In this document: piece after piece, positions 54,978 to 63,940 of the stretch
How the letters are laid out: every line of letters starts with the position of its first letter
Numbering within the stretch: the stretch's first letter is position 1
Origin: Nocardioides jiangxiensis
GTDB lineage: Bacteria; Actinomycetota; Actinomycetes; Propionibacteriales; Nocardioidaceae
Direction of reading: 5' to 3'
Assembly (NCBI RefSeq): GCF_030580915.1
Contig: NZ_JAUQTA010000002.1
Location: 248,001-312,000, forward strand
Length of the DNA: 64,000 bases
Position numbers and translations under genes: made by a program
The notes under the pieces: model-generated
The model's input: the letters and a program-made list of their open reading frames with translations, nothing else
The model's database searches: none
What the model was told of the DNA's origin: nothing

Positions 54978-56663
54978 GAGACAGCGCAGCAGACGAAGAT
55001 CGAGATCCAGGGCACCCCGGTCGTGCCCGGAGTCGCCTACGGCCCCGCCGTCCTGGCCCGGGAAGAGGTGCCGGCGGCGTCCATCGAGGCGTTCGCATCG
55101 GTGACGTTCCCGGACGCGGCGGCCGCCCTCGCGGCGTACGACGCGGCGGCTGCTGCGGTGGCCGACGGCTTCGCCGCCAAGGCGATGTCCGTGTCGGGCG
55201 CCGCGGCCGAGGTGCTCGCAGCGAGCGCCGGGCTGGCCCGGGACAAGGGCCTGCGCTCGGTGGTGCGCAAGCAGCTCAACGCCGGCGAGCCCGTGCTCCG
55301 GTCGCTCCAGGTCGCCGTCGAGCACTTCGCGGGCATGTTCACCCAGATGGGTGGGCTGATGGCCGAGCGGGTCGCCGACCTGCGCGACATCGAACGACGG
55401 ATCACCGCGCGCCTCGTCGGCGTCCCGGAGCCCGGGGTGCCGGTGCCCGCGGAGCCATCGGTGCTGCTGGCGAAGGACCTCGCGCCGTCCGACACCGCGC
55501 TGCTCGACCCCTCACGCGTCCTCGCGCTCGTCACGGGCCTGGGTGGTCCCACCAGCCACACGGCGATCATCGCCCGGCAGCTCGGCATCCCCTGCGTGGT
55601 CGGTGCGAGCGGTGCCGGTCGGATCGCCGACGGCACGTGGGTGCTGGTCGACGGCGCTGCCGGCCTGGTCGTGACGGGTGCGGACCCGGAGGAGGCGCGC
55701 CGCCTCGCGGCAGCCGACGCCGCCGAGCGTGCGACGGTCGCGGCCTGGACCGGCCCCGCCACGACCGCCGACGGCGTCCACGTGAAGCTGCTGGCCAATG
55801 TCGCCGACGTCCCGACGGCCGAGAGCGCGGCCCAGGCGCCCGTCGAGGGAGTCGGGCTCTTCCGCACCGAGCTCTCCTTCCTCAACCGCGCAGACGAGCC
55901 GTCGGTCGAGGAGCAGGCCGGCATCTACGCCGGGGTGCTCGCTGCCTTCGGCGCGGGGCGCCACGTGGTCGCGCGCACGCTCGATGCGGGCTCGGACAAG
56001 CCGATCGCCTTCGCCACGCACAAGGGGGAGGAGAACCCTGCCCTCGGGGTGCGGGGTCTCCGGCTCTCGTTCGACAACCCGGGTCTGCTGGACCGCCAGC
56101 TCGACGCGATCGCGGCCGCGGCCGCCTCCTCGGGCATCGAGACCTGGGTGATGGCGCCGATGGTGGCCACCGTCGCGGAAGCGGCGGCGTTCGCCCGGAA
56201 GGTGCGCGACCGCGGCCTGAGGCCGGGCGTGATGATCGAGGTGCCGAGTGCCGCCCTCCAGGCGGCTCGCATGCTCGCCGTCGTCGACTTCCTCTCGATC
56301 GGCACCAACGACCTGACCCAGTACACGATGGCCGCCGACCGGATGGCGACGGACCTCGCTCACCTCACCGACGCGTGGCAGCCGGCGGTCCTGCAGCTGA
56401 TCGCGCTCACCGCGGACGCGGGCGTGACCGCACGCAAGCCGGTCGGCATCTGTGGCGAGGCTGCGGCCGACCCGCTCCTGGCGTGCGTGCTCGTCGGCCT
56501 GGGGATCACCTCGCTGTCGATGGCGCCCGCGGCGGTCCGCCCCGTCGGGGCGCAGCTCGGCCGCGTGACCATGGCGGACTGCCGCCGGGCCGCGGAGGCG
56601 GCGCTCGCCGCTCTCGACCCGGAGGCGGCGCGCGCCGCCGCCCGCGCGGCTCTCGCCCGCTGA
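54969..56663 (+). CDS. ptsI: PTS enzyme I (phosphoenolpyruvate-protein phosphotransferase)
   Basis: This protein (~564 residues) starts the PTS chain by taking phosphate from PEP. The active His (~197) is in TGLGGPTSHTAIIAR; the PEP-binding Arg region is GLFRTELSFL and the conserved Cys is in GICGEAAADP. GTG at 54963 gives two more residues, but the -10 box places the RNA start after it, so GTG at 54969 is preferred. It is divergent from the fru operon. Confidence 0.94.
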   Translation: MVTETAQQTKIEIQGTPVVPGVAYGPAVLAREEVPAASIEAFASVTFPDAAAALAAYDAAAAAVADGFAAKAMSVSGAAAEVLAASAGLARDKGLRSVVRKQLNAGEPVLRSLQVAVEHFAGMFTQMGGLMAERVADLRDIERRITARLVGVPEPGVPVPAEPSVLLAKDLAPSDTALLDPSRVLALVTGLGGPTSHTAIIARQLGIPCVVGASGAGRIADGTWVLVDGAAGLVVTGADPEEARRLAAADAAERATVAAWTGPATTADGVHVKLLANVADVPTAESAAQAPVEGVGLFRTELSFLNRADEPSVEEQAGIYAGVLAAFGAGRHVVARTLDAGSDKPIAFATHKGEENPALGVRGLRLSFDNPGLLDRQLDAIAAAAASSGIETWVMAPMVATVAEAAAFARKVRDRGLRPGVMIEVPSAALQAARMLAVVDFLSIGTNDLTQYTMAADRMATDLAHLTDAWQPAVLQLIALTADAGVTARKPVGICGEAAADPLLACVLVGLGITSLSMAPAAVRPVGAQLGRVTMADCRRAAEAALAALDPEAARAAARAALAR

Positions 56664-56665
56664 CC

Positions 56666-56701
56666 CTGACTTCTCCGTTCCTGACGGATCGGAGATCTCA
56701 G
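56666..56701 (+). terminator. Imperfect hairpin after ptsI
   Basis: TCTCCG and CGGAGA pair, extended by CTGA/TCAG after a small internal loop. Confidence 0.5.
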
Positions 56702-56735
56702 GGTATTTCCTGATGCGGTTGTCGGTGCGAAGCGG

Positions 56736-56741
56736 CAATGT
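56736..56741 (+). promoter_or_regulatory. Possible leaderless -10 box (MMPL gene)
   Basis: CAATGT ends seven bases before the ATG at 56749. It is weaker than other boxes but supports that start. Confidence 0.35.
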
Positions 56742-56748
56742 GTGCCTC

Positions 56749-58869
56749 ATGCATCGACACGTAGCGGGCGCCCTGACCGGGCGCTACACCAAGTGGGCGG
56801 TCCTGGTCTTCTGGATCGTCGCCGTCATGGGCCTCGGAGGCTTCGCCGGCAAGCTGACCTCGGTCCAGAACAACGAGGCCTCGTCCTGGCTCCCCGCATC
56901 CGCGGAGTCCACGGCGGGCTTCAAGAAGATGGAGCCGTTCCAGGACCCCAACACGATCCCGACGGTCATCGTCTACGAGCGCACGACCGGCCTCACCGCC
57001 GACGACAAGGCGGCGGCGGCGGCCGACGTCGCGTCGTTCGCGAAGCTCGACGGAGTCGAGGGCGAGATCACCGGGCCGATCCCGTCCAAGGACGGCCAGG
57101 CCCTCGAGACGATCATCAAGTTCAACCTGGGCAAGGACGGGTGGAACAAGATGCCCGACACGGTCAAGGAGATCCGCAAGATCGCCGAGACCGACGGCAT
57201 GAGCGTCCACGTCGCCGGCGCTGGCGGACAGGCTGCTGACGCGGTCGAGGCCTTCGGAGGCCTCGACTCGACGCTGCTCTTCGCCGCACTCGGCATCGTC
57301 ATCCTGATCCTGCTGGTCGTCTACCGCAGCCCCACCCTGTGGTTCCTGCCGATCTTCTCCGCCGTCGTCTCGCTCGGCACCACGATGGGCCTGGTCTACT
57401 TCCTGGCGAAGTACGCCGGGCTCACCGTCAACGGCCAGAGCCAGGCGATCCTGAGCATCCTCTGCATCGGCGCGGGCACCGACTACGCGCTGTTGCTGGT
57501 CGCCCGTTACCGCGAGGAGCTCCGCAACTACGCCGACCGCCACGAGGCGATGGCGCACGCGCTGCACCGGGCGGCTCCCGCCATCCTGGCGAGCGCTGCG
57601 ACCGTCATCCTGGGCATGCTGTGCCTGACCTTCGCGGACATGAGCTCGACCGCTGGCATGGGCCCGGTCGTCGCGATCGGCGTCGCCATGACCTACCTGG
57701 TCATGGTCACCCTGCTGCCGGCGCTCCTGGTCATCACCGGCCGCTGGATGTTCTGGCCCATGCGGCCGACCTTCGGGTCGGTCGAGCCGACCCAGTCGGG
57801 CATGTGGGCACGCATCGGCAAGCGGATCGCGATCCGTCCCCGCACGGTGTGGGTGGGCACGACGGTCGTCCTGGCGATCGCCTGCCTCGGTCTCTTCCGG
57901 CTGGACGCCAACGGCCTCTCGACCGAGGACACGTACACGAAGGAGTTCGACTCCATCAAGGGCCAGAAGGTGCTGGCCGCCCACGACCTGGTCGACCAGT
58001 CCAACCAGCTCCTCGTCGTGGCCAACGCCGACAAGCTGCCGGCGGTGGCGACGGCGCTCGAGGGTGTCGACGGCATCGTCGACCAGAAGCTGCCGGGTGG
58101 CGGCACCGTGAAGGTGGTTCCCCTCGGGCAGCCGAAGGACGGGGTCGGTGCGCTGAGCGTCGTCATCGGGTCGGACGTCAGCTCGCAGGCGTCGTTCGAC
58201 GTCGTCAACCGGACGCGTGACGCCGTCCACGCCGTGAAGGGCGCCGACGCCCTCGTCACCGGTGGATCCGCGATCTACCTCGACACCAAGGTCGCGTCCC
58301 AGCGCGACGACAAGGTGATCATCCCGCTCGTGCTGGCTGTGGTCCTGCTCGTGCTGATCGCCCTGCTGCGGGCTGTCGCGGCGCCGCTCATCCTGCTGGG
58401 CACGGTGATCCTGTCCTTCGGAGCCGCACTCGGCATCTCCGTGCTGCTGTTCGAGTACGTCTTCGGCTTCGCCGGATCGGACCCGAGCTTCCCGCTGTTC
58501 GCGTTCGTCTTCCTGGTCGCCCTGGGCATCGACTACAACATCTTCCTGATGACCCGGGTCCGCGAGGAAGCGGCCAGCCACGGCACCCGCCGGGGAGCGC
58601 TCGTCGGCCTCACCTCGACCGGCGGCGTGATCACCTCGGCCGGCGTGGTGCTGGCGGCGACCTTCATCGTGCTCGGCACGCTGCCGCTGGTCTTCCTGGC
58701 GGAAATGGGCATCGCGGTGGCACTCGGTGTCATGCTCGACACGATGATCGTCCGCTCGATCCTCGTCACGGCGATCAACATCGACCTGGGCGACAAGATC
58801 TGGTGGCCGAGCAAGCTGGGCCAGGGCAGGACAGACCCGGAGCCGACTCCGGAGCTGGTCGAGGCCTGA
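56749..58869 (+). CDS. MMPL family membrane transporter
   Basis: This 706-residue RND-type protein has two halves, each with one helix, an extracytoplasmic domain and a block of helices. Visible marks are WAVLVFWIVAVMGLGGFAG near the N-terminus, CIGAGTDYALLLVARYREEL in half one and LGIDYNIFLMTRVREEA in half two, the proton-relay GxDY positions. Such proteins export lipids or drugs. The ATG at 56713 would add 12 residues; 56749 is preferred. No regulator is adjacent. Confidence 0.92.
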   Translation: MHRHVAGALTGRYTKWAVLVFWIVAVMGLGGFAGKLTSVQNNEASSWLPASAESTAGFKKMEPFQDPNTIPTVIVYERTTGLTADDKAAAAADVASFAKLDGVEGEITGPIPSKDGQALETIIKFNLGKDGWNKMPDTVKEIRKIAETDGMSVHVAGAGGQAADAVEAFGGLDSTLLFAALGIVILILLVVYRSPTLWFLPIFSAVVSLGTTMGLVYFLAKYAGLTVNGQSQAILSILCIGAGTDYALLLVARYREELRNYADRHEAMAHALHRAAPAILASAATVILGMLCLTFADMSSTAGMGPVVAIGVAMTYLVMVTLLPALLVITGRWMFWPMRPTFGSVEPTQSGMWARIGKRIAIRPRTVWVGTTVVLAIACLGLFRLDANGLSTEDTYTKEFDSIKGQKVLAAHDLVDQSNQLLVVANADKLPAVATALEGVDGIVDQKLPGGGTVKVVPLGQPKDGVGALSVVIGSDVSSQASFDVVNRTRDAVHAVKGADALVTGGSAIYLDTKVASQRDDKVIIPLVLAVVLLVLIALLRAVAAPLILLGTVILSFGAALGISVLLFEYVFGFAGSDPSFPLFAFVFLVALGIDYNIFLMTRVREEAASHGTRRGALVGLTSTGGVITSAGVVLAATFIVLGTLPLVFLAEMGIAVALGVMLDTMIVRSILVTAINIDLGDKIWWPSKLGQGRTDPEPTPELVEA

Positions 58870-58901
58870 CCTGCGAATTGGGGCACCGGGCAGGGCTGCG
58901 C

Positions 58902-59018
58902 TAGCCTTGCCCGGTTGCCCATTTCGGGCAGCACCGCCGTAAGAACGGCCGCGGAACCAGAGTGCCCCGGTGAACAGGCCCGGGCGCGCCGCGCAACGAG
59001 TAGAAGGAGGACCGCGCT
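58902..59018 (+). promoter_or_regulatory. rpsO promoter and structured leader
   Basis: TAGCCT (58902-58907) is a probable -10 box. The ~105-base leader has hairpins TGCCC/GGGCA (58916-58930) and GCCGT/ACGGC with an AAGA loop (58936-58949), then AGAAGGAGG before the start. S15 represses its own leader in several phyla; whether this one is such an element is not known. Confidence 0.5.
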
Positions 59019-59294
59019 ATGTCGATCGGTACCGACGCGGAGACCAAGAAGAAGATCATCGCCGAGTACGGCAAGTCCGAGGGTGACACCGGTTCTCCGG
59101 AGGTCCAGATCGCGCTGCTCTCGCACCGCATCTCGCACCTCACCGAGCACCTCAAGCAGCACAAGCACGACCACCACTCGCGTCGTGGCCTGCTGCTCCT
59201 CGTCGGCCAGCGCCGTCGTCTGCTGAACTACCTGCAGAAGACCGAGATCGAGCGTTACCGCTCCATCATCGAGCGCCTCGGCCTCCGCCGATGA
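59019..59294 (+). CDS. rpsO: 30S ribosomal protein uS15
   Basis: This 91-residue protein is uS15: [40 protein letters not shown]. It binds the 16S central domain early in assembly. Length is standard. ATG after AGAAGGAGG. A terminator follows; pnp is downstream as usual. Confidence 0.97.
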   Translation: MSIGTDAETKKKIIAEYGKSEGDTGSPEVQIALLSHRISHLTEHLKQHKHDHHSRRGLLLLVGQRRRLLNYLQKTEIERYRSIIERLGLRR

Positions 59295-59299
59295 CCTGA

Positions 59300-59334
59300 A
59301 GAGAGCCGTCGCCCGACACGGGCGGCGGCTCTCT
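59300..59334 (+). terminator. Terminator after rpsO
   Basis: AGAGAGCCGTCGCCCG pairs with CGGGCGGCGGCTCTCT (one G:U) around ACA, followed by TTCATC. Confidence 0.85.
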
Positions 59335-59357
59335 TTCATCACGCCGGGCCTCATCGG

Positions 59358-59582
59358 TAGGCTCGGTCACGACAACTCCATACAGCCATTCACCCGGAGC
59401 GACCCGCGCACACGTCGGCACGGTCCTCGGTAGTGGCCTTCAGAACTGCCCTCGTGGGCATCGCTGCGGGCCTCGATCGAAGACCGGCCCCCTCACATGA
59501 GGGACCAGGCGGGACTCATTCGCAGCACCCCGCCGCATCGAGAGGCGGACGTGGATCGCTCCACGTACAGAAAGGGTTCGCC
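59358..59582 (+). promoter_or_regulatory. pnp promoter and long leader
   Basis: TAGGCT (59358-59363) is a probable -10 box, giving a leader of about 210 bases. No gene is seen in it. A 7-bp hairpin ACGTGGA/TCCACGT (59549-59566) sits directly before the AGAAAGGG ribosome site. PNPase leaders are autoregulated in some bacteria. Confidence 0.45.
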
Positions 59583-61844
59583 TTGTCCGAGGCAACCATC
59601 TCTGCCGTCGAGACCGTTCTCGACAACGGCAAGTTCGGCACCCGCACGATCAAGTTCGAGTCGGGTCTCCTCGCTCGTCAGGCCGCCGGTGCCGTCACCG
59701 CGTACCTCGACGACGACACGATGCTCCTCTCGGCGACGACCGCCGGCAAGACGCCGAAGGACCACTTCGACTTCTTCCCGCTGACGATCGACGTCGAGGA
59801 GCGCATGTACGCCGCGGGCAAGATCCCCGGCTCCTTCTTCCGCTCCGAGGGTCGTCCGGGTGAGGACGCGATCCTCACCTGCCGCCTCATCGACCGTCCG
59901 CTGCGCCCGACCTTCAAGAAGGGTCTCCGCAACGAGGTCCAGGTCGTCATCACCGTCATGGCGCTCAACCCCGACACGCCGTACGACGTGCTCGCGATCA
60001 ACGCCGCGTCGGCCTCCACGCAGATCGCCGGCCTGCCGTTCTCCGGCCCGGTCGGTGGCGTCCGCGTCGCCCTCATCGACGGCCAGTGGGTCGCCTTCCC
60101 GCGCCACTCCGAGCTCGAGCGAGCGGTCTTCGACATGGTCGTCGCCGGCCGCGTCACCGAGACCGGCGACGTCGCGATCATGATGGTCGAGGCCGAGGCC
60201 ACGGAGTCCACCTGGGACCTCGTCCAGTCGGGCGTCCAGGCTCCCTCCGAGGAGGTCGTCGCGACCGGCCTCGAGGCCGCCAAGCCGTTCATCAAGCAGC
60301 TCTGCGAGGCCCAGGTCGAGCTGGCCAAGGTCGCCGCGAAGCCCGTCGAGGACTTCCCGATCTTCCTCGACTACGAGGACGATGTCTTCGAGGCCGTGGA
60401 GGCCGCTGTCGGCGAGCAGGTCCGCGACCTGTACTCGGTCGGTGGCAAGCGCGAGAAGGTCCTCTCCAAGCAGGAGCGCCAGGAGGAGGACGACAAGATC
60501 AAGGCGTCCCTCCTCGAGCAGCTGAGCGAGCAGTTCGCCGGCCGCGAGAAGGAGATCGGCGCGGCGTACAAGTCCGTCACCAAGGCCGCCATCCGCCAGC
60601 AGGTGCTGCGCGACAAGGTCCGCATCGACGGCCGTGGGCTCGCCGACATCCGCGCCCTGAGCGCCGAGGTCGAGGTCATCCCGCGCGTCCACGGCTCGGC
60701 CCTCTTCGAGCGTGGCGAGACCCAGATCCTCGGTGTCACCACCCTCGACATGCTCAAGCTGGAGCAGCAGCTCGACACGCTCTCGCCGGAGACGTCGCGC
60801 CGCTACATGCACAAGTACATCTTCCCGCCGTTCTCCACCGGCGAGACGGGCCGCGTCGGCTCGCCGAAGCGCCGCGAGATCGGCCACGGTGCGCTCGCGC
60901 GTCGTGCCCTCCTCCCGGTCCTCCCGACCCGCGAGGAGTTCCCCTACGCGATCCGCCAGCTCTCCGAGGCCATGGGCTCCAACGGCTCCACCTCGATGGG
61001 CTCGGTCTGTGCCTCCACGCTGTCGCTGCTCCAGGCCGGTGTCCCGCTCCGCGCCTCGGTCGCCGGCATCGCGATGGGCCTGATCTCCGACACCGTCGAC
61101 GGCAAGACCGAGTACGTCGCGCTGACCGACATCCTCGGCGCCGAGGACGCGTTCGGCGACATGGACTTCAAGGTCGCCGGCACGCGCGACTTCGTGACGG
61201 CCCTTCAGCTCGACACGAAGCTCGACGGCATCCCGGCCGAGGTCCTGGCTGCGGCCCTGACCCAGGCCCGCGACGCCCGCCACACGATCCTCGACGTCAT
61301 GGCCGAGGCCATCGCCGAGCCGGAGGAGATGTCGCCGCACGCGCCGCGCATCATCACCGTCAAGGTCCCCGTCGACAAGATCGGTGAGGTCATCGGCCCG
61401 AAGGGCAAGATGATCAACCAGATCCAGGACGACACCGGCGCCTCGATCTCCATCGAGGACGACGGCACCGTCTACATCGGTGCGACCAACGGCGAGGCTG
61501 CCGAGGCCGCCCGATCGGCGATCAACGCGATCGCCAACCCGACGATGCCCGAGGTCGGCGAGCGCTACCTCGGCACCGTCGTGAAGACGACCAACTTCGG
61601 CGCCTTCGTGTCCCTGCTCCCGGGCAAGGACGGCCTGCTCCACATCACCAAGCTGCGTGCCCTCAACGACGGCAAGCGCGTGGAGTCGGTCGAGGACGTC
61701 GTGTCGGTCGGCCAGAAGATCCAGGTCCAGATCGCCGAGATCGACGACCGCGGCAAGCTCTCGCTCGTCCCGTTCATCGAGGACGAGGGCGAGTCGGCCG
61801 AGGCCGAGCGCGTCGAGGACGCCTCCGTCGAGGCAGACGCCTGA
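59583..61844 (+). CDS. pnp: Polynucleotide phosphorylase
   Basis: This 753-residue enzyme degrades RNA 3'-5' with phosphate. Two RNase PH cores are present ([18 protein letters not shown] with [11 protein letters not shown]; then [11 protein letters not shown] with [16 protein letters not shown]), joined by a helical linker, followed by KH ([17 protein letters not shown]) and S1 ([18 protein letters not shown]). The start is TTG at 59583: it follows AGAAAGGG, matches the family N-terminus, and no ATG or GTG in frame is nearby. Confidence 0.96.
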   Translation: MSEATISAVETVLDNGKFGTRTIKFESGLLARQAAGAVTAYLDDDTMLLSATTAGKTPKDHFDFFPLTIDVEERMYAAGKIPGSFFRSEGRPGEDAILTCRLIDRPLRPTFKKGLRNEVQVVITVMALNPDTPYDVLAINAASASTQIAGLPFSGPVGGVRVALIDGQWVAFPRHSELERAVFDMVVAGRVTETGDVAIMMVEAEATESTWDLVQSGVQAPSEEVVATGLEAAKPFIKQLCEAQVELAKVAAKPVEDFPIFLDYEDDVFEAVEAAVGEQVRDLYSVGGKREKVLSKQERQEEDDKIKASLLEQLSEQFAGREKEIGAAYKSVTKAAIRQQVLRDKVRIDGRGLADIRALSAEVEVIPRVHGSALFERGETQILGVTTLDMLKLEQQLDTLSPETSRRYMHKYIFPPFSTGETGRVGSPKRREIGHGALARRALLPVLPTREEFPYAIRQLSEAMGSNGSTSMGSVCASTLSLLQAGVPLRASVAGIAMGLISDTVDGKTEYVALTDILGAEDAFGDMDFKVAGTRDFVTALQLDTKLDGIPAEVLAAALTQARDARHTILDVMAEAIAEPEEMSPHAPRIITVKVPVDKIGEVIGPKGKMINQIQDDTGASISIEDDGTVYIGATNGEAAEAARSAINAIANPTMPEVGERYLGTVVKTTNFGAFVSLLPGKDGLLHITKLRALNDGKRVESVEDVVSVGQKIQVQIAEIDDRGKLSLVPFIEDEGESAEAERVEDASVEADA

Positions 61845-61846
61845 GC

Positions 61847-63208
61847 GTGATCCCGCGTCGCACGAAGACGACCGCCCGGCAGGAATCTGCCGGGCGGTTG
61901 TCCGTTCCCCAGAAGATCGGCTCCACCCGTACCGTCCTCGTGGAGAAGGACGACGCCGGCCGCGTCGTCTCCCGGGTCCGCCGCACGGTGCTGCCCGGCG
62001 GCCTGCGCGTCCTCACCGAGGAGATGGCAGGTGTCCGCTCCGCCAGCATCGGCGTGTGGGTGGGCGTCGGCTCCCGCCACGAGACGCCCAGGCTCCACGG
62101 TGCGTCGCACTTCCTCGAGCACCTGCTCTTCAAGGGCACGAAGGAGCGCTCCGCGCTCGAGGTCTCGATCGTCCTCGACGAGGTCGGCGGCGACTTCAAC
62201 GCCTTCACCGCGAAGGAGTACACCTGCTTCCACGGCAGGGTGCTGGCTGAGGACCTGCCGCTGGCGATCGACGTCCTCGGCGACATGATGACCAGCTCGG
62301 TCATCACCGACGCCGACGTGGAGGCCGAGCGTGAGGTGATCCTCGACGAGATCGCCATGCACGACGACGACCCCGAGGACGTCGTCCACAACCTCTTCGC
62401 CGCCCAGGCCTGGGGCGACAGCCCCCTCGGGCGGGGCATCGCGGGCACGGAGGCCTCCATCGAGGGGCTGACCCGTGCGCAGATCAGCCGCTTCTACGCC
62501 AAGCACTACCGGCCGGCCAACATGGTCGTGTCGGTCGCCGGCAACGTCGACCACGCCACCGTGGTGCGGCAGATCCGCGCGGCGTTCGGTCGTGGTGGCT
62601 TCCTCGACGTCGTGGAGGAGCCGGTCGTGGCGCCGCGGGTCGCTGCGGCGAAGAAGGTCATCGCGGGGGAGTCGCGGGCAACGCGGCCGCTCGAGCAGGT
62701 CAACGTCGTGCTCGGGGTCCGCGGCGTGACCCGCAGCGACCCGCGGCGCTATGCGCTGGGCGTGCTCAACACCGTGCTCGGAGGTGGCGCGTCGTCGCGC
62801 CTCTTCCAGGAGGTGCGCGAGCTGCGAGGGCTGGCCTACTCGGTCTACTCCTTCGCCAGCCATCACGTCGACGCAGGCCTCGTGGGGGTGGCTGTCGGCT
62901 GTCTCCCGGCTAAGCTGGACGAGACGCTGGCCGTCGTCCGTGCCGAGCTGCGCAAGGTCGCGGCGGACGGGATCACCGCGGAGGAGCTCGCGCGTGGCAA
63001 GCGGCAGCTCGCGGGCAGCATGATCATGGGCCTGGAGGACTCCGGGGCACGGATGTCCCGCAACGGCAAGGCCGAGCTGATCTACGACGAGCTGATCGGT
63101 CTGGACGACGCGCTCACGCGCATCGACGCCGTTACCCTGGACGACGTCGCGGCCCTGGCCGCCGACCTCTTCAGCGGGCCGGAGATGCTCGCGGTGGTCG
63201 GTCCCTGA
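61847..63208 (+). CDS. M16 family zinc peptidase
   Basis: This 453-residue peptidase has the inverted zinc motif HFLEH at 88-92 (HGASHFLEHLLFKG) and the downstream EREVILDEIAM Glu. The second half has GGGASSRLFQEVREL. It resembles mitochondrial-processing-peptidase-like enzymes found after pnp. GTG at 61847 is two bases after pnp, but a terminator-like hairpin (61868-61901) lies inside this 5' part. A start at GTG 61940 (422 residues) keeps the whole domain and would avoid it. Confidence 0.9.
   Translation: MIPRRTKTTARQESAGRLSVPQKIGSTRTVLVEKDDAGRVVSRVRRTVLPGGLRVLTEEMAGVRSASIGVWVGVGSRHETPRLHGASHFLEHLLFKGTKERSALEVSIVLDEVGGDFNAFTAKEYTCFHGRVLAEDLPLAIDVLGDMMTSSVITDADVEAEREVILDEIAMHDDDPEDVVHNLFAAQAWGDSPLGRGIAGTEASIEGLTRAQISRFYAKHYRPANMVVSVAGNVDHATVVRQIRAAFGRGGFLDVVEEPVVAPRVAAAKKVIAGESRATRPLEQVNVVLGVRGVTRSDPRRYALGVLNTVLGGGASSRLFQEVRELRGLAYSVYSFASHHVDAGLVGVAVGCLPAKLDETLAVVRAELRKVAADGITAEELARGKRQLAGSMIMGLEDSGARMSRNGKAELIYDELIGLDDALTRIDAVTLDDVAALAADLFSGPEMLAVVGP
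61868..61901 (+). terminator. Terminator-like hairpin after pnp, inside the M16 5' end
   Basis: ACGACCGCCCGGCAG pairs with CTGCCGGGCGGTTGT (one G:U) around GAAT. It begins 24 bases after the pnp stop. Confidence 0.7.
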
Positions 63209-63260
63209 CGGGCCCGCTATCTGGGTAGTTCTGCCCATTCGCAGCTGTGCCCGGGCGCCC

Positions 63261-63266
63261 TAGCGT
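63261..63266 (+). promoter_or_regulatory. Candidate -10 box (secreted protein gene)
   Basis: TAGCGT lies 57 bases before the ATG. A CCCACC/GGTGGG hairpin follows at 63268-63283 and an ACGGAGGA site precedes the start. Confidence 0.45.
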
Positions 63267-63322
63267 TCCCACCGTCGGGTGGGCCCGCAGGGCGCCCGCC
63301 GCGTTGCAACGGAGGACTCGTC

Positions 63323-63937
63323 ATGGTGGCTCTCGAGACCCGGTTCGGGCTCGCATCGGTACTCGCGACGGTCGTCGCGCCTGTCGGGCTCGCCGTCGGT
63401 GCTGCGACGCCGGCCCAGGCCTACCCGATCATCTGTGACCCGGGCTCCAGCTGGACCTCGGTGGGGACCCCGAGCAGGGTGAACCAGGTGACCCATGAGG
63501 TCATCAAGGAGAACTACACCGGCAGCAGCGCCACCCGCACCTACTCGGCCTCCCGCGTGAGCACCATCGAGGCGAGCGTGTCCACGAGCTACACGGTCTC
63601 GGCCGAGGTCTCGGCCAGCATCTTCAAGGCCTTCGCGGCCAAGGTCAGCTCGACGTTGAACGCGACGGTCGCGGCCAAGGGGTCGACGACCAAGACGACG
63701 GCGGAGTCGGTCACCTGGACGATGAAGTCGGGCGACACCTACGTCTTCTACGCCGGGAGCCGCAAGGTCACCGCGACCTGGGCGCGGAAGCGCTGCAACA
63801 GCAACGGCACCGTCATCTCCACCGTCGCCACCGGTACCGCGAAGTCGTTCTACAACACCGTCGAGGGCGGCGTCGGCTGCAAGCAGGACCCGCCTGCCGG
63901 CACGATGGCCTACACGGCCAGGCACAAGTACTGCTGA
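63323..63937 (+). CDS. Secreted beta-rich protein of unknown function
   Basis: This 204-residue protein has a signal peptide with cleavage expected after Ala33 (ATPAQA). The mature ~171 residues have four cysteines and a long Ser/Thr/Val/Ala stretch with alternating polar and nonpolar residues (VSTIEASVSTSYTVSAEVSA, then SSTLNATVAAKGSTTKTT). That alternation resembles the membrane-spanning hairpin of aerolysin-type toxins, but similar secreted proteins of unknown role are also common in actinomycetes. No function is assigned. Confidence 0.8.
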   Translation: MVALETRFGLASVLATVVAPVGLAVGAATPAQAYPIICDPGSSWTSVGTPSRVNQVTHEVIKENYTGSSATRTYSASRVSTIEASVSTSYTVSAEVSASIFKAFAAKVSSTLNATVAAKGSTTKTTAESVTWTMKSGDTYVFYAGSRKVTATWARKRCNSNGTVISTVATGTAKSFYNTVEGGVGCKQDPPAGTMAYTARHKYC

Positions 63938-63940
63938 GCG

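Noticed and set aside
59493..61643. Long 716-codon open frame opposite pnp
   Set aside because: Antisense shadow of a clear PNPase gene, with Leu/Arg/Asp-rich nonsense composition.
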